Shown: one piece after another, positions 11,001 to 21,104 of the stretch | How positions within the stretch are numbered: the stretch's first letter is position 1 | How the letters are laid out: every line of letters starts with the position of its first letter | Origin: Carex sylvatica | Taxonomy: Eukaryota; Streptophyta; Magnoliopsida; Poales; Cyperaceae | Length of the DNA stretch: 58,184 nucleotides | Direction of reading: 5' to 3' | Assembly: GCA_964058845.1 (NCBI GenBank) | Contig: CAXKVR010000186.1 | Location: forward strand, 1 to 58,184 | The notes under the pieces: model-generated | The model's input: only the letters and a program-made list of their open reading frames with translations | What the model was told of the DNA's origin: nothing | Databases searched by the model: none | Made by a program: the position numbers and the translations under genes

Positions 11001-11537
11001 TTCTAATAAATAACAGAGACATGGCAAACCCCCATACTAGAGTTATTTTGTTTACCATAAGAATTTTGTGATTTGGTTATTATTCAGCGGAGTTGAAGAT
11101 TCAACATTTGGAGAAGGTCCGTAAAATTGTTGTAAAATATCAGAGAAAAATAAATCAGCTTAAGTATAATAATATTTGGAAAAATACAAAAGTCCATACA
11201 TATCGTCATATTTGGGCTCTTCTTGTTCTCAGCTTAGTAGGCCTATCCGAGGGGACTTTCAATATATAGATTGAATTTTGTGACACAATTCATTAAATAG
11301 TCATATTTGGTCTCTTCTTCACATTTGGAGAAGGTCAGTGAATTTTGTTCAATGTTCAAACATGACAACATGAGAACTAACAATTTTGTTACAATTTTGC
11401 TTTCTCATAACATGAGAACTAACAAGTTGGTAACACTGTTGCAGTTTTTGAAGGATGAGGTGTTTGTAAAAGGCATCAAGGTCTATGAGAGCATAATCAG
11501 TGCTTTAAGCTCCTTCAAATTAGCAAGCTCGATATAG
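8035..11537 (+). CDS. ACY1: Aminoacylase-1 (M20 family metallopeptidase)
   Basis: Exons 8035-8892, 9552-9689, 9773-10012 and 11445-11537, all phase 0, give 442 residues, the normal length for the family. It should hydrolyse N-acyl-amino acids to free amino acids using two zinc ions. Visible motifs: SHIDS (His102, Asp104), ARGAQDD (Asp136), PDEEIGG (general base Glu170 and ligand Glu171), LDEG (Glu198 region), SPGHGS, STTDARF, and LLHDHNE (His408/His410) near the end, so all key residues are present. Residues 10-25 are hydrophobic, like a signal peptide, as in other plant members. Intron 1 holds a palindromic element starting 51 bases after the donor; intron 3 holds a GTGACC-rich MITE. The native 5' flank is missing: only about 24 bases of leader precede the ATG before captured ProX sequence. 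The start at 8035 matches the family; an in-frame upstream exon may add 25 residues. Confidence 0.93.
8944..9360. mobile_element. Palindromic element (copy L) in aminoacylase intron 1
   Basis: Two arms of about 200 bp in inverted orientation: outer tip AGGCTATGGTCATATGCATA on the left matches TGCATATTACCATAGCCT on the right. The inner arm TAGGTAGAAAATCACT is the same type as in copy H. Shares the TAAATTTTACATTTTTTAG and TTTTTACTATTTTTT blocks with the family but is more diverged and lacks the TA repeats. Confidence 0.75.
10051..10469. mobile_element. GTGCCGTGACC-rich MITE in aminoacylase intron 3
   Basis: Ends TAGAGATGTAAA and, inverted, TAGGGATGTAAATACGTGCC form a short terminal inverted repeat. 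The interior is filled with variants of GGCACGTGCCGTGACC in both orientations. The tip resembles the hAT tips elsewhere in the window, but no clean 8-bp duplication can be assigned (CTTGT is shared at a small offset). Similar repeat-rich blocks lie at 19340-20065 and 47035-47390. Confidence 0.65.
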
Positions 11538-12812
11538 GAGATCATCTCGACTGTCAAGTCTCATGTAAAGGAGGCGGCATATTATTCTAAATAAAACAAG
11601 AATATGTGTGTTTGTCATATCTGGTCACTGATTCTTGGCCAAATTGTGCATGTGTACATATATGATGACAAATTATTGGTCGATTATTGGGGACCACTCA
11701 GAATTTATAAACACCTTGCTAGTGTTATCTATCAAAATATCCCCCCCCCCCCACTGGAATCTGAATATCCTGATATAGTTGAGTCCATTACTGTTTTGAC
11801 TAGTGAATCTTCAGGCGATACATAGCCCACATTTGTCATTTTTAAAGTTATGTAGAACTACAGACTGCTTTGTCTCTTATTTGAATAAAAGATTGAAAAA
11901 GAGTGAAGCGCTTCATCTTGAAATTCTCTTCTGAAAGTTGCATAGAAACTACATTTGGGCCTTTTTAAAAGTTTCCAAATTTAGCCTTGTTCTCCATCTG
12001 ATAATTGGCACTAGTAAATGAAGTTTCAGTTCACTTCCTTCGTTGGGCTTGAGCTAGTTGCTGTTTACTGTATCTGGTATATATTTTTTTAAGCAGAGAG
12101 TCCAGCGGAGACTATATTTTTTTTTTTTTCAAAAAATATATTGTCATATTGTTTTTGGTAAAATTACAAAAATGTATTTTTGTTTAAAATAATTATACAA
12201 CTATGTCTTATTGTTAAAATATTGTCCCATCCTATTCTGTTTCATATCTTCCTCTCTGTTTTCAAGTCAAGATCTAAACAGGTCCGTGACGGGTCGATTT
12301 TTGGAGTCCCATTTCAAATGATGAAATCATCATCATGTAAATGAGAGAAAAATGGTCATTTTGTTTTCGGTAAACCGTATACATGATGATCAGTGCAAGA
12401 ATCTGGAGAATGCATCCTGGCAGTTTATCTGATCATTTCTATCGCGATACACTGCTTTCGAGTGGTCAGGATTCATCCATAGGAGTTATGTACTGAGTTG
12501 AAAAGAATATTACACACGCGTCAGTGTAGTTGCAGCAGAACAAGAAAATGAGGGGATGATATCAGAAAACAAATAAATTAAATAAACAACAGCAGGATAA
12601 TAGCAATTATGAGGATATAAAAATGAAAATAACAATCCGTACCTAGAGGAAGCTTCAGTGCTTCTTCCTTGATTCCTTGATCAGAAGCCTCAGAGCATAC
12701 TGCAGTTGTGGATTCCAGCTGCTCAGCGAATACATCACATCCTATTTTTTTTCCAAGTTAATTATTTTATTCTTCTATTAAAAAAGTTGTAATTTCCTTT
12801 TGACCCAGCTAT
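11538..12812. other. Aminoacylase 3' flank and intergenic DNA
   Basis: The first few hundred bases probably include the 3' UTR (candidate polyadenylation signal GAATAAAAG near 11882). The remainder is AT-rich intergenic sequence. A short stretch at 12655-12745 reads like a fragment of an exon on the minus strand but is too short to support (see rejected items). Confidence 0.4.
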
Positions 12813-13849
12813 TAAGGTGTCTGGTGAAACGAATCCATCATATCCTCGTTTTTTTTTTCCTTTTACTGTTGGTTATGGATCTAAGCTGTTAAAACGCGTC
12901 TAACTTAGCATCTGTGAGAAGCAACTCACAGTCTCACACCTACCTTGGATAAGAGTACATATCATCTGTTATTTACACTGAATTCCAATTATATGCAATT
13001 TGTACAATAGGTTCCATCTAAGAGGTAGAGATGGGAAATTCAATCCATCAAATTTGATCTTGTTATATACTAATTTGGTGAGTTGATATTCTAACTTGAT
13101 CCAATATATTATAATCTTGTCATTATGTATGATTCAAATTAAACATGCAATAGATCCAAACAGATGGAGAATACTTTTCATAACAATTGTATAGACTTTA
13201 ATTCCTGAATAGCATGTTTGTACAATTAAGGATTTCCTTTTAGGCCCCATCATTTATGAGTTCTATCTCTATCATTCAAGCTCAACAAATCTGGCTACTG
13301 GGGGTATCTTGATGAAGGTGACATGGATGTAATAGTAAATAGTTTTTGTAAAAGCAACTGAAGTGGATGGTACAGACTACATGCATGGAATAGCTTTTGG
13401 TTTTTGGTTTTTACTCAAAAGAATTTTGACCCACAAATCCAGTATTGCTGGGTGGATAATATATAAACAAACAAATCATCATGAATTTCTGAAAGATGCT
13501 TTGGTAAAAAATGTATTTATAAAAAATAATATAGAAATAATGGATGGATTGCAAGAAAATTTGATTCTATAGAAGGAACCAGAAAAAAATTTCAATTTCT
13601 GTAGAATTGATTAAAGAAACTGAACAATATTTTTTATTCCTTTAAGATTTAACGTACCTCTCTACAGAAATCATATTTCTAAACTAAATGAACCGGAAAA
13701 AATTTCGATTCCTTTAGAATTATCTAAAGGAACTGAAAAAATTATCGGTTCCTACTACGAAATCAAAATCTCAAACCAATCCATCTACCTACATTATATT
13801 TTTTTTAAATCTGTAAATAAAAAATTCTGCTGAAACGGTTCATCAGACA
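12813..13849. mobile_element. Possible DNA transposon remnant with TTA flanks
   Basis: AGGTGTCTGGTGAAACG near 12813 is mirrored by TTCATCAGACAT near 13840, each bordered by TTA. The interior contains repeated GGAACTGAAAAAATT / ATTCCTTTAGAATT blocks in opposite orientations around 13570-13770. No transposase homology is seen. The ends are imperfect, so this is a weak call. Confidence 0.35.
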
Positions 13850-15049
13850 TTAGTTCTGCCATAAATAAATGTCTACATTTTAGTAGTTGATACTTTGCAT
13901 GTTTTTGCATTGAAAGTAGAAATTGGAAAGTGCTGCTGAACTATAATCCATTTGTCATTCAATCAATATAACTGAACTAATACATTTACAATTGCAGATT
14001 TAAGCAAAATTTAAAGAGAATGTTTGTTGTTCTTATTTAGATCTGTTGGCCACACGAAACATTTATTGCAGTTATTAACTCAAAATTTGGAAAATTAGCT
14101 AATATTTTTTTCATAAAATAAACCAACAGGGCGGATCAAGAATTTTCGTTAGGGGAAAAAATATCGAATCGGGTTTAAATAGCTAATCGGATTTAAATCC
14201 ATTAACTAATTGGGTACTCAATAAAAAAATAATGCTTTGACTTATATTTTTCAATGCTCTGACTTGTAATTTTTGATGCTTTAACTTATAATTCTAATTA
14301 CCAATTATAATTCAAGAAATTTATTTTAATTTTAACACTAAATTTAATCTGAATTACAAATCAAATATCCAGAGGGGGACAAAAAAAATTTCAGAGAGAG
14401 ACAAAATCGATCAGTACCGATAAATCACCACTAAACTTTAAAATTCAGGAGGCGTATCCAAATGTAGAACATGCTAGAAATGTATTATAGGATTTTAGGA
14501 TGGTACTTCATTTCAATATGCATAAAAGATTTCACAATGGATAATTATAGCACAAATTTAACTTTTATGGTACATCCACTTGATGTTTTACAAAACATCG
14601 TTCAAATAAAATAAAAAAAATTTAAAAAAGTAAAATTGCAGATGTGTTTTTATTTATTTAGATAAGATGTATATTAAATTTGAGTCAATTTCAAATTTGA
14701 TTGGTCATCTAGCCATTATAACCTATCATTACAAATTCAAATTATTGATGGAAAGCTAATAATTAATTATTAAATTAGCCTGCATTTGATAAATGTGGTA
14801 TTTAAGAAATAAAAAATTATAATGGCAGGTACTATGGTTTATAATTTTCAAATATCAAATGGTGTATATAAACGTTATAGTAACATGTGCTTTAAAATAC
14901 TCTTTTAAAAAATTAAGGCAAGCACTTTAGTTTATTAGTTTTTATGGTTTTTAATTAATTCACAATAAAATAAAGTCAAATCGATGTAATTGTTTTAGAT
15001 GCACAGCCGGCATAACATCTAATTAAGATATACAAAGAAAAGTTACTTG
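13850..15049. other. AT-rich intergenic DNA
   Basis: No gene is seen. CAGGGCGGATCAAGAATTTT near 14129 resembles the left tip of CAGGGGCGGA-type hAT MITEs (compare 43333), but no matching right end was found nearby, so it may be a truncated copy. Confidence 0.4.
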
Positions 15050-15054
15050 AGATA

Positions 15055-15678
15055 TGATGGGATCAGTTCCTAAAACTCTTTTAGCTTTCAATCTGAAACA
15101 CGAATAAGACTAGAATTCGGATCTCAGATAAATAGACCAACTTGCAAAGTCCACTATTGAAGCTCAGTATAACGAGTGCTCACAGCTGACCAACTTAAAT
15201 GGATCGAGATAGCCCGTATCTCGCGGCTTAAAGCTCTGAAGTCGTCTTTTGGGTGATAACTGCTCATAACCATTTACGACGTCAATTATACCATAACCAT
15301 TCACGATATCGCTTGACAGCGAAACCATCGATTATAAATGACCATGATCACACGATCTCGTAACCAACTCACGAATTGGCTTATCCCTGGCAGGAGTAAA
15401 GCGGTACGTAGGTCACACTATATAAGATTTTTTCTTTGACAGGAAAGGGGACCATAAGCTACTCACACTCATACACTTACACATCTCGAAAATAGTATAG
15501 GTTAGAGTTCAGTATTTCCGAGATCACTCCAAGTCTCTCAAGTCATTTTTCGACTTCGGAGACCCAAGATCAACTCCTGATCTCACAACTTCTATTTCTG
15601 GGTCCGCTACCTCCAGTAAGACAATTCAGCCAAGTCTATTTTAGCATACGACATGCTGTTCCGAAATAGCCCGTATCA
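15055..15678 (+). mobile_element. Solo LTR, 624 bp
   Basis: Begins TGATGGGATC and ends CCCGTATCA, with the 5-bp AGATA directly outside both ends (15050-15054, 15679-15683). A TATA-like TATATAAG lies at 15419-15426, followed by CT/CA-rich sequence suitable for a transcription start, which sets the plus orientation. No internal retrotransposon sequence or second LTR is adjacent, so this is the product of LTR-LTR recombination. Confidence 0.85.
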
Positions 15679-15683
15679 AGATA

Positions 15684-16060
15684 TAATTGAACCAAACCTC
15701 CTTTTTTTTTATTAAGGATTAACATTTAAATGACAAGGAGCTTAAGTATATATATCAAATGTGATTACAAGAAACTCAAATTTTGTCAAAATATATAATT
15801 ATAGTGCCGGTAGATGCATTGGGAGTGAGTAATTGTTATTATAAATTAATTTTTACTTTGCGCGTTGCATGATCCATGTACAGCGCTTGGGCGTTGCTTA
15901 ATTTCCATCTGCCTGAAAATTGTATTACACCTCTCCCTTCAAATTCTAAAGAAGGTCAAAGTAAGTGCTGTCTTTGTCAGTTGGTGATGCTTTAGTTCCT
16001 TATTAGCAAGTGTTATATATAGAGTGGTATAGTGTATCTGTGTATGTATATACAGATTTT
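15684..16060. other. Intergenic spacer
   Basis: AT-rich single-copy-looking DNA between the solo LTR and a MITE pair. No gene or motif recognised. Confidence 0.4.
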
Positions 16061-16064
16061 ATGG

Positions 16065-16236
16065 GATCCGTAACTCATTTTTTTAGTTTAGACGTGTCTG
16101 GTGCCTATTAGGAGATAGCAAATTAAGGAGCCAATATTATTTGAAGGGTTGAGGCTCTTTAACATTTGTGTTAGAGCATCTCAGACGGTTTGGATCAAAA
16201 CTCAAAAATTGAGTTATTTCATGGGATCTAAGTTCC
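16065..16236. mobile_element. MULE-like MITE, GGATCCCCTAAAGTAACTC family, copy 1
   Basis: Ends carry GATCCGTAACTCATTTTTT and the inverted GATCCCATGAAATAACTCAA. The interior includes GTGCCTATTAGGAGATAGC, AGTATTATTTGAAGGGTTGA and TCAGACGGTTTGGATC blocks shared with the next copy. Related to 43580-43715. Confidence 0.6.
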
Positions 16237-16263
16237 ATTTTAAGCGAATACTGACAAAAATTG

Positions 16264-16444
16264 TGTTCGGATCCCCTAAAGTAACTCAATTTTTTAGTTT
16301 AGATGGCTGTTACCTATCCGGAGATGGCGCCCCAGGGGCCAGTATTATTTGAAGGGTTGAGACTCTTTAAAATTCATATTAGAGCACCTCATATGATCTG
16401 GATCAAAACTCAAAAATTGAGTTACTTCATGGAATCCGAATTCC
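16264..16444. mobile_element. MULE-like MITE, same family, copy 2
   Basis: Head-to-tail with copy 1, separated by CATTTTAAGCGAATACTGAC. Ends GGATCCCCTAAAGTAACTCA and inverted GGATTCCATGAAGTAACTCA. The same downstream spacer sequence appears again after the hAT insertion (17682 onward), showing that the hAT element split this tandem unit. Confidence 0.65.
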
Positions 16445-16452
16445 ATTTTAAG

Positions 16453-17681
16453 CAATGTTCTAAATAGCGATTATAACGGTATAACAGGGAGATTAAAAAA
16501 AAAGTTATTGCGAATAGCATAGCTATAGCGGAAGCTATCATACATAGCGTTTTTTTCTTTTCAAATTTTATATTGTATATTTCTACTAATTATCAACATA
16601 ATCAATGCTGAAAAATTAAGGTAACAACTAAATAATGACAATTAATATAAATCTATATTTTTTTATCAATTATGCAAATAAGAAGGAAAAAAAAACAGAT
16701 CTAAAAAGTAACATTATTTAATAGTTCATACTTCATAATATTACATATTATAATAGACGAAGAACAATTAATTTTATAAGATAAATGAAGTCAATATACA
16801 TATATATATATATATATAGAAGTTGGCTACTATGCTTATATAAGCATATCCCCACATATGCTTATAACTCATTTTTGTACTTCCAATGTCCAAATGGTCG
16901 ATCTGAACCGTTCATCTTGTTCTCCATATTAATATGTGCTTGGAAACTAAATTTTACATTTTTCTGAATTTTTTTACTTTTTATTAAGCCACTTGAAAAT
17001 TATTAATCCAACGGTGGCTGCTGATTTTACTGTTTTGTGCAGCCACCGTTGGATCAGCGATTTTCAAAGTGGCTTAATAAATAGTAAAAAAATTTAGAAA
17101 AATGTAAAATTTAGTTTCCAAGCACATATTAATATGGAGAACAATATGAACGGTTCCGATCGACCATTTGGAGATTGGAAACACAAAAATGAGTTATAAG
17201 CATATGTGGGGATATGCTTATATAAGCATAGTAGCCAACCTCTATATATATATATATATATATATATTTATACATTTTATATATTACAATAATAATCAAA
17301 ATCAGCTTTCGATTGAAACGAACGATAATAATTTTACAGATGAATACTATACAAAGAGCAATCAAAATAAAGAATTAATATTTGAATATTTCTCGATATA
17401 GAATAAGAGAATAAATCACAAATAAAAATAGAAATATATAGTTTGGTTTAGCATATTTATCATAGAAGACCATGCAGTATTAGAAATAAGAATAAAAGTA
17501 CAGAAACCCATATAAATTGCAAAAAAAAAAAGTCCATGTAGCATAGCGGTAGTTATAGCGCGTCGTGCATAGCGGTAATAGCGGTCAGCTATTATAGCTA
17601 TAGTGACCGTAGCTGAGTAAGTGCACTTTTATCTCATAACTTAACGTATAGCGCCGCTATAACTAGCTATTTAGAACACTG
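16453..17681. mobile_element. hAT element with TIR CAATGTTCTAAATAGCG
   Basis: Left end CAATGTTCTAAATAGCG, right end inverted CAGTGTTCTAAATAGC. ATTTTAAG flanks both sides (16445-16452, 17682-17689), an 8-bp hAT duplication. Subterminal ATAGCGG/CTATAGC motifs are repeated. A palindromic element (16819-17242) in a TA tract sits inside it, so it was inserted later. A decayed relative lies at 33381-33504. Confidence 0.85.
16819..17242. mobile_element. Palindromic element (copy A) in a TA tract
   Basis: About 210-bp arms in inverted orientation, bounded by (TA)n on both sides. Outer tip GTTGGCTACTATGCTTATA matches the complement at the right end; mid-arm has the family block CGTTCATCTTGTTCTCCATA; inner arm has CCAACGGTGGCTGC and its complement around the centre at about 17030. 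Confidence 0.9.
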
Positions 17682-17689
17682 ATTTTAAG

Positions 17690-19339
17690 CGAATACAGAT
17701 AATTTGTAGTAAATAAAACCATAAACAATTTGTATTGAATAAAATCATTTGATGTGAATCAAACAATTGACAGACGTTTACTATCACTAATAACATTGAA
17801 GCAATTAGAACAAGAAAACAAACATTTGAGAACCCTGCCTAATATGATGACTAAAACATTATCCTCGCATTATAAAAGGTGACATATTAAAAATTGAATA
17901 TCTGCAGACACAGGAGGTGGAGCTTGATTTTCAGATTATGAGGGTTAAATATAAATAAGAATCAAGTATATAAAAAACTTCTACAGTGAATGGAGATCAA
18001 ATTTATTCTGTTCATAGCATTTTACTCTTAACTATATAGAAAATAAGATATAAATATATTTTTTTTAAATAAATGGAGGGCAATTGACTACCATTACTTA
18101 AGGGTGGTTATGCTTCTGTTTGCGGAATCAATTTTTAATTTAGTTACAAAAGACAATACTTTATGTATGGGATGTCATAGATTTTAAATCTAAATTGGAA
18201 GTTCTTATAGATATTGAAATTTGGAAGACCTCCATCTTTCTCTCTCTCAAAAAAGTAAATAAATAATGCCCGCATTGAAAGTGAGATAAAATAAAACTTA
18301 ATATATACCTCGCTCATTCATTCTCAGAAGAAGAAGAAAAAAGCATGCATGTCTAAAATAATTTTATATAGTTTTTATATAATGTTATATAATTTTATAA
18401 TTACAAAGTAGACCATAAATTTTGAATATATTATTTGAATTGCTCGTAAATAGCATGCATACAAAATATTAGAGCCATTGAATTGAACAAAAAATATTAT
18501 AATTATTTAGATGCATTCATAAAAACAATCTAGAAATTCCGTGCTTGCTTTTTAAGGGATTATAAAATTATCCCTTATGATACTTGCATCTTATTATCAT
18601 AATAATATATATCTAATATTTATATGTATCTGTTTAATTAAGTACAAATCATTTGTATATTAATTACATCCGTACAAACATATTCCCTCCGTTCTGATCA
18701 CCTTGAGATTCGTTTTATGACACAATTTCTGAAGGCCAACAGGCAACAGCAGCCTTTAGTGGTTTAGCCTCACCTGATAATCTCGTACAGTACAATATAC
18801 CTTAAATAATAAAGCACAGAGACCCATAACCAAAAGCACAAATAATGAAATTAAGCACAAAAACATACAAGCCGACACCACCAACCAATTACCAAATGAC
18901 CCAAAAAAAAAAAAAAAAAAAAGCAAATCACCTCGCATGAAATGATGAAATAGACTACCTTATAAAGGTTAAAAGAATCTACATCTCAGTACAGGCAGAT
19001 ATAGAGATGTGGGACAAAATTGGTACCATGACAACGACACTAAGGCACTAAAGTCAAGATCAAAACGCGCAAATTCGAACCAAGTGATGAGGCACACTGT
19101 CACTGGTGACTTTTTAAAATTTAAGGGTTCATGATTTATACTTGACGCGGTTTTTGCTACGCAGCCAGTGCAGCTCCAGCTAGCAGCTGGGATATTTCGC
19201 TTTCTAATTAAGACCAGTTCTTACTTCTTAGTACCAAGTACATATTAAATGCCAGCTTTTGTTAATTTTAATTGGATTATTTAACAATGTCATCTGCGCC
19301 ATGCGTCCCCATCTCTCTTCACGTTGCATAATGCCTAGC
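17690..19339. other. AT-rich intergenic DNA
   Basis: No gene is supported. Long A/T runs, a poly-A tract near 18905 and repeats with little structure. Small open frames lack motifs. Confidence 0.45.
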
Positions 19340-20065
19340 CTAGCGTGGAAAAAACGTGCCGTGATTAACACACCGTAACTTTGGTCATGTACTGTGCCGT
19401 GCCGTGATCAAGTTAATTTTTTACTTGCCGTGCCATGATCAAAATTATGAGGGGTGATTACGACACGCGAGTCACGCCGTGACTCGCGTGCCGTGACCAA
19501 GTCGTGTCGTGACCAAACGTGCCATGATCGTCACTTTAACAAATTTTTAAAACCAGTAACTAATCCTAATTCTTGATTTAGGACATAATATAGAAATTAT
19601 AAGGATTTTTTATTTGACTTTCTATAGTCAAAACAGAAGAAATAATGAATCTAAAAATTGATTCACAAGAAAAAAAAAACTATGGCATTATCTAGCCTTT
19701 CAAATTTGAATTTGTCACTCAAAACAGCCTTGGCAAGATATGACACAGCATAATTAACACCCCTGTATCACTTCCTTTGAATTTGGATTTAGATTTGACA
19801 GAGCCAATCCTCCAGCTCGCCTAGATTCTGATAACAAAATAATAACCATTTGAAGTTCATAAAACCTTGCAAATTAAGATAGCAAGAAGAAAAAAAAGAT
19901 TAAAAAATAGTAATATAACTGACATTTATCTAAAAATTGATTCACAAAAAAAAAAAATTGGAACCGTGTCTCCCGTTTCGTGCCGTGCCGTGTTTCGTGT
20001 TGTGCCGTACTGAAGATAATTTTCGTGCTGTGACGGAGCCGACTCCGGCATGCCATTTTTCCCAC
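19340..20065. repeat. CGTGCCGTGA-rich repeat, probably a hAT-like MITE copy
   Basis: Clusters of CGTGCCGTGATC / GACTCGCGTGCCGTGACC occur at 19350-19530 and again, inverted in part, at 19970-20050. The right edge (GAGCCGACTCC..CATGCCATTTTT) matches the right edge of the block at 47035-47390 (ACCGACTCTACCATGC). The stretch between is AT-rich. The exact ends are not resolved. Confidence 0.5.
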
Positions 20066-20491
20066 TCTAGCCTAGCCTGCATGGTTTGCTTGTATTGCCC
20101 CAATTGGGTATTTTTCTCCATTGAAAGAAACAATGGAGAAGTCCATTTTGTTGAATTTAGTGACATTTTATATATACTAAGATAAATGGACATTTATGCA
20201 TTTTTGGGAGAGATAAAATAGAGAGGACAATATCTTATTATTCCTTCATTTTATCCTATATTTTCAAGCATAACATTATTAATCATAAAAATATAATGCA
20301 TATTATTAGTTCTTATAATTGATTTGGTTTTCACCAAGTAATATATATAGAGATAGGCTATCATATTTTACAAATTAAAGTGGGTGTTTTAATTTGCACT
20401 CATATATCTAGTTTTAAAGTATGATAGTTTATATCTCTCTATCTGTCTATCTATCTATCCATCTATCTATATATCTATACATATATATATA
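20066..20491. other. AT-rich spacer with TATC microsatellite
   Basis: Intergenic DNA ending in a CTATCTAT-type tetranucleotide and TA microsatellite (about 20425-20492). Confidence 0.5.
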
Positions 20492-20926
20492 TAGAGAGAG
20501 AGAGTGACTAATGTGCATTCGAATGTATATAGGTCGAAATATATATGGTCCAAATTTGACTTTTCAAAATTTAAACGGTCGATCCGAACCGTTCATCTTG
20601 TTCTCCATATTAATATGTGCTTGGAGACCAAATTTTACATTTTTCTGAATTTGTTTACTATTTATTAAGTATTTTACAAAATTATTGATCCAACGGTGGC
20701 GGCTGATTTTACTATTTTGTTAAGCCACCGTTGGATCAACAATTTTGTAAAATACTTAATATATAGTAAAAATATTCAGAAAAAATATAAAATTTGATCT
20801 CCAAGCACATATTAATATGGAGAACAAGATGAACGGTTCGGATCGACCGTTTAGATTTTGAAAAGTCAAATTTGGACTGTATGTATTTCGGCCCATATAC
20901 ATTCGAATGCACATTAGTCACTCTCC

Positions 20927-20946
<20 letters not shown>
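20492..20946. mobile_element. Palindromic element (copy B)
   Basis: GA tract and outer tip GTGACTAATGTGCATTCGAA on the left, the exact complement and a CT tract on the right, TA repeats outside. Mid-arm CCGTTCATCTTG and TCTCCATATTAATATG; inner arm ATCCAACGGTGGC. The arms are about 210 bp. Confidence 0.9.
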
Positions 20947-20970
<24 letters not shown>

Positions 20971-21104
20971 GAGGGGATTCAATTGCACCATTTTATGGTA
21001 ACGCATCTTGACACTATATTTTTATAAGTCATTTTTACAAATTTAAAATCCAAACAGACGATCCGAACCGTTCAACTTAATCTCCATATTAAAATATGCT
21101 TGGA

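Noticed and set aside
12655..12745. Possible last exon on the minus strand reading SLSSWNPQLQYALRLLIKES
   Set aside because: The text looks protein-like and has a stop and a possible acceptor, but the acceptor has a purine-rich tract, no partner exons were found, and I cannot name a family.
17129..17401. Overlapping frames in palindrome A
   Set aside because: They are translations of TA repeats and inverted arms (runs of Tyr-Ile); not genes.
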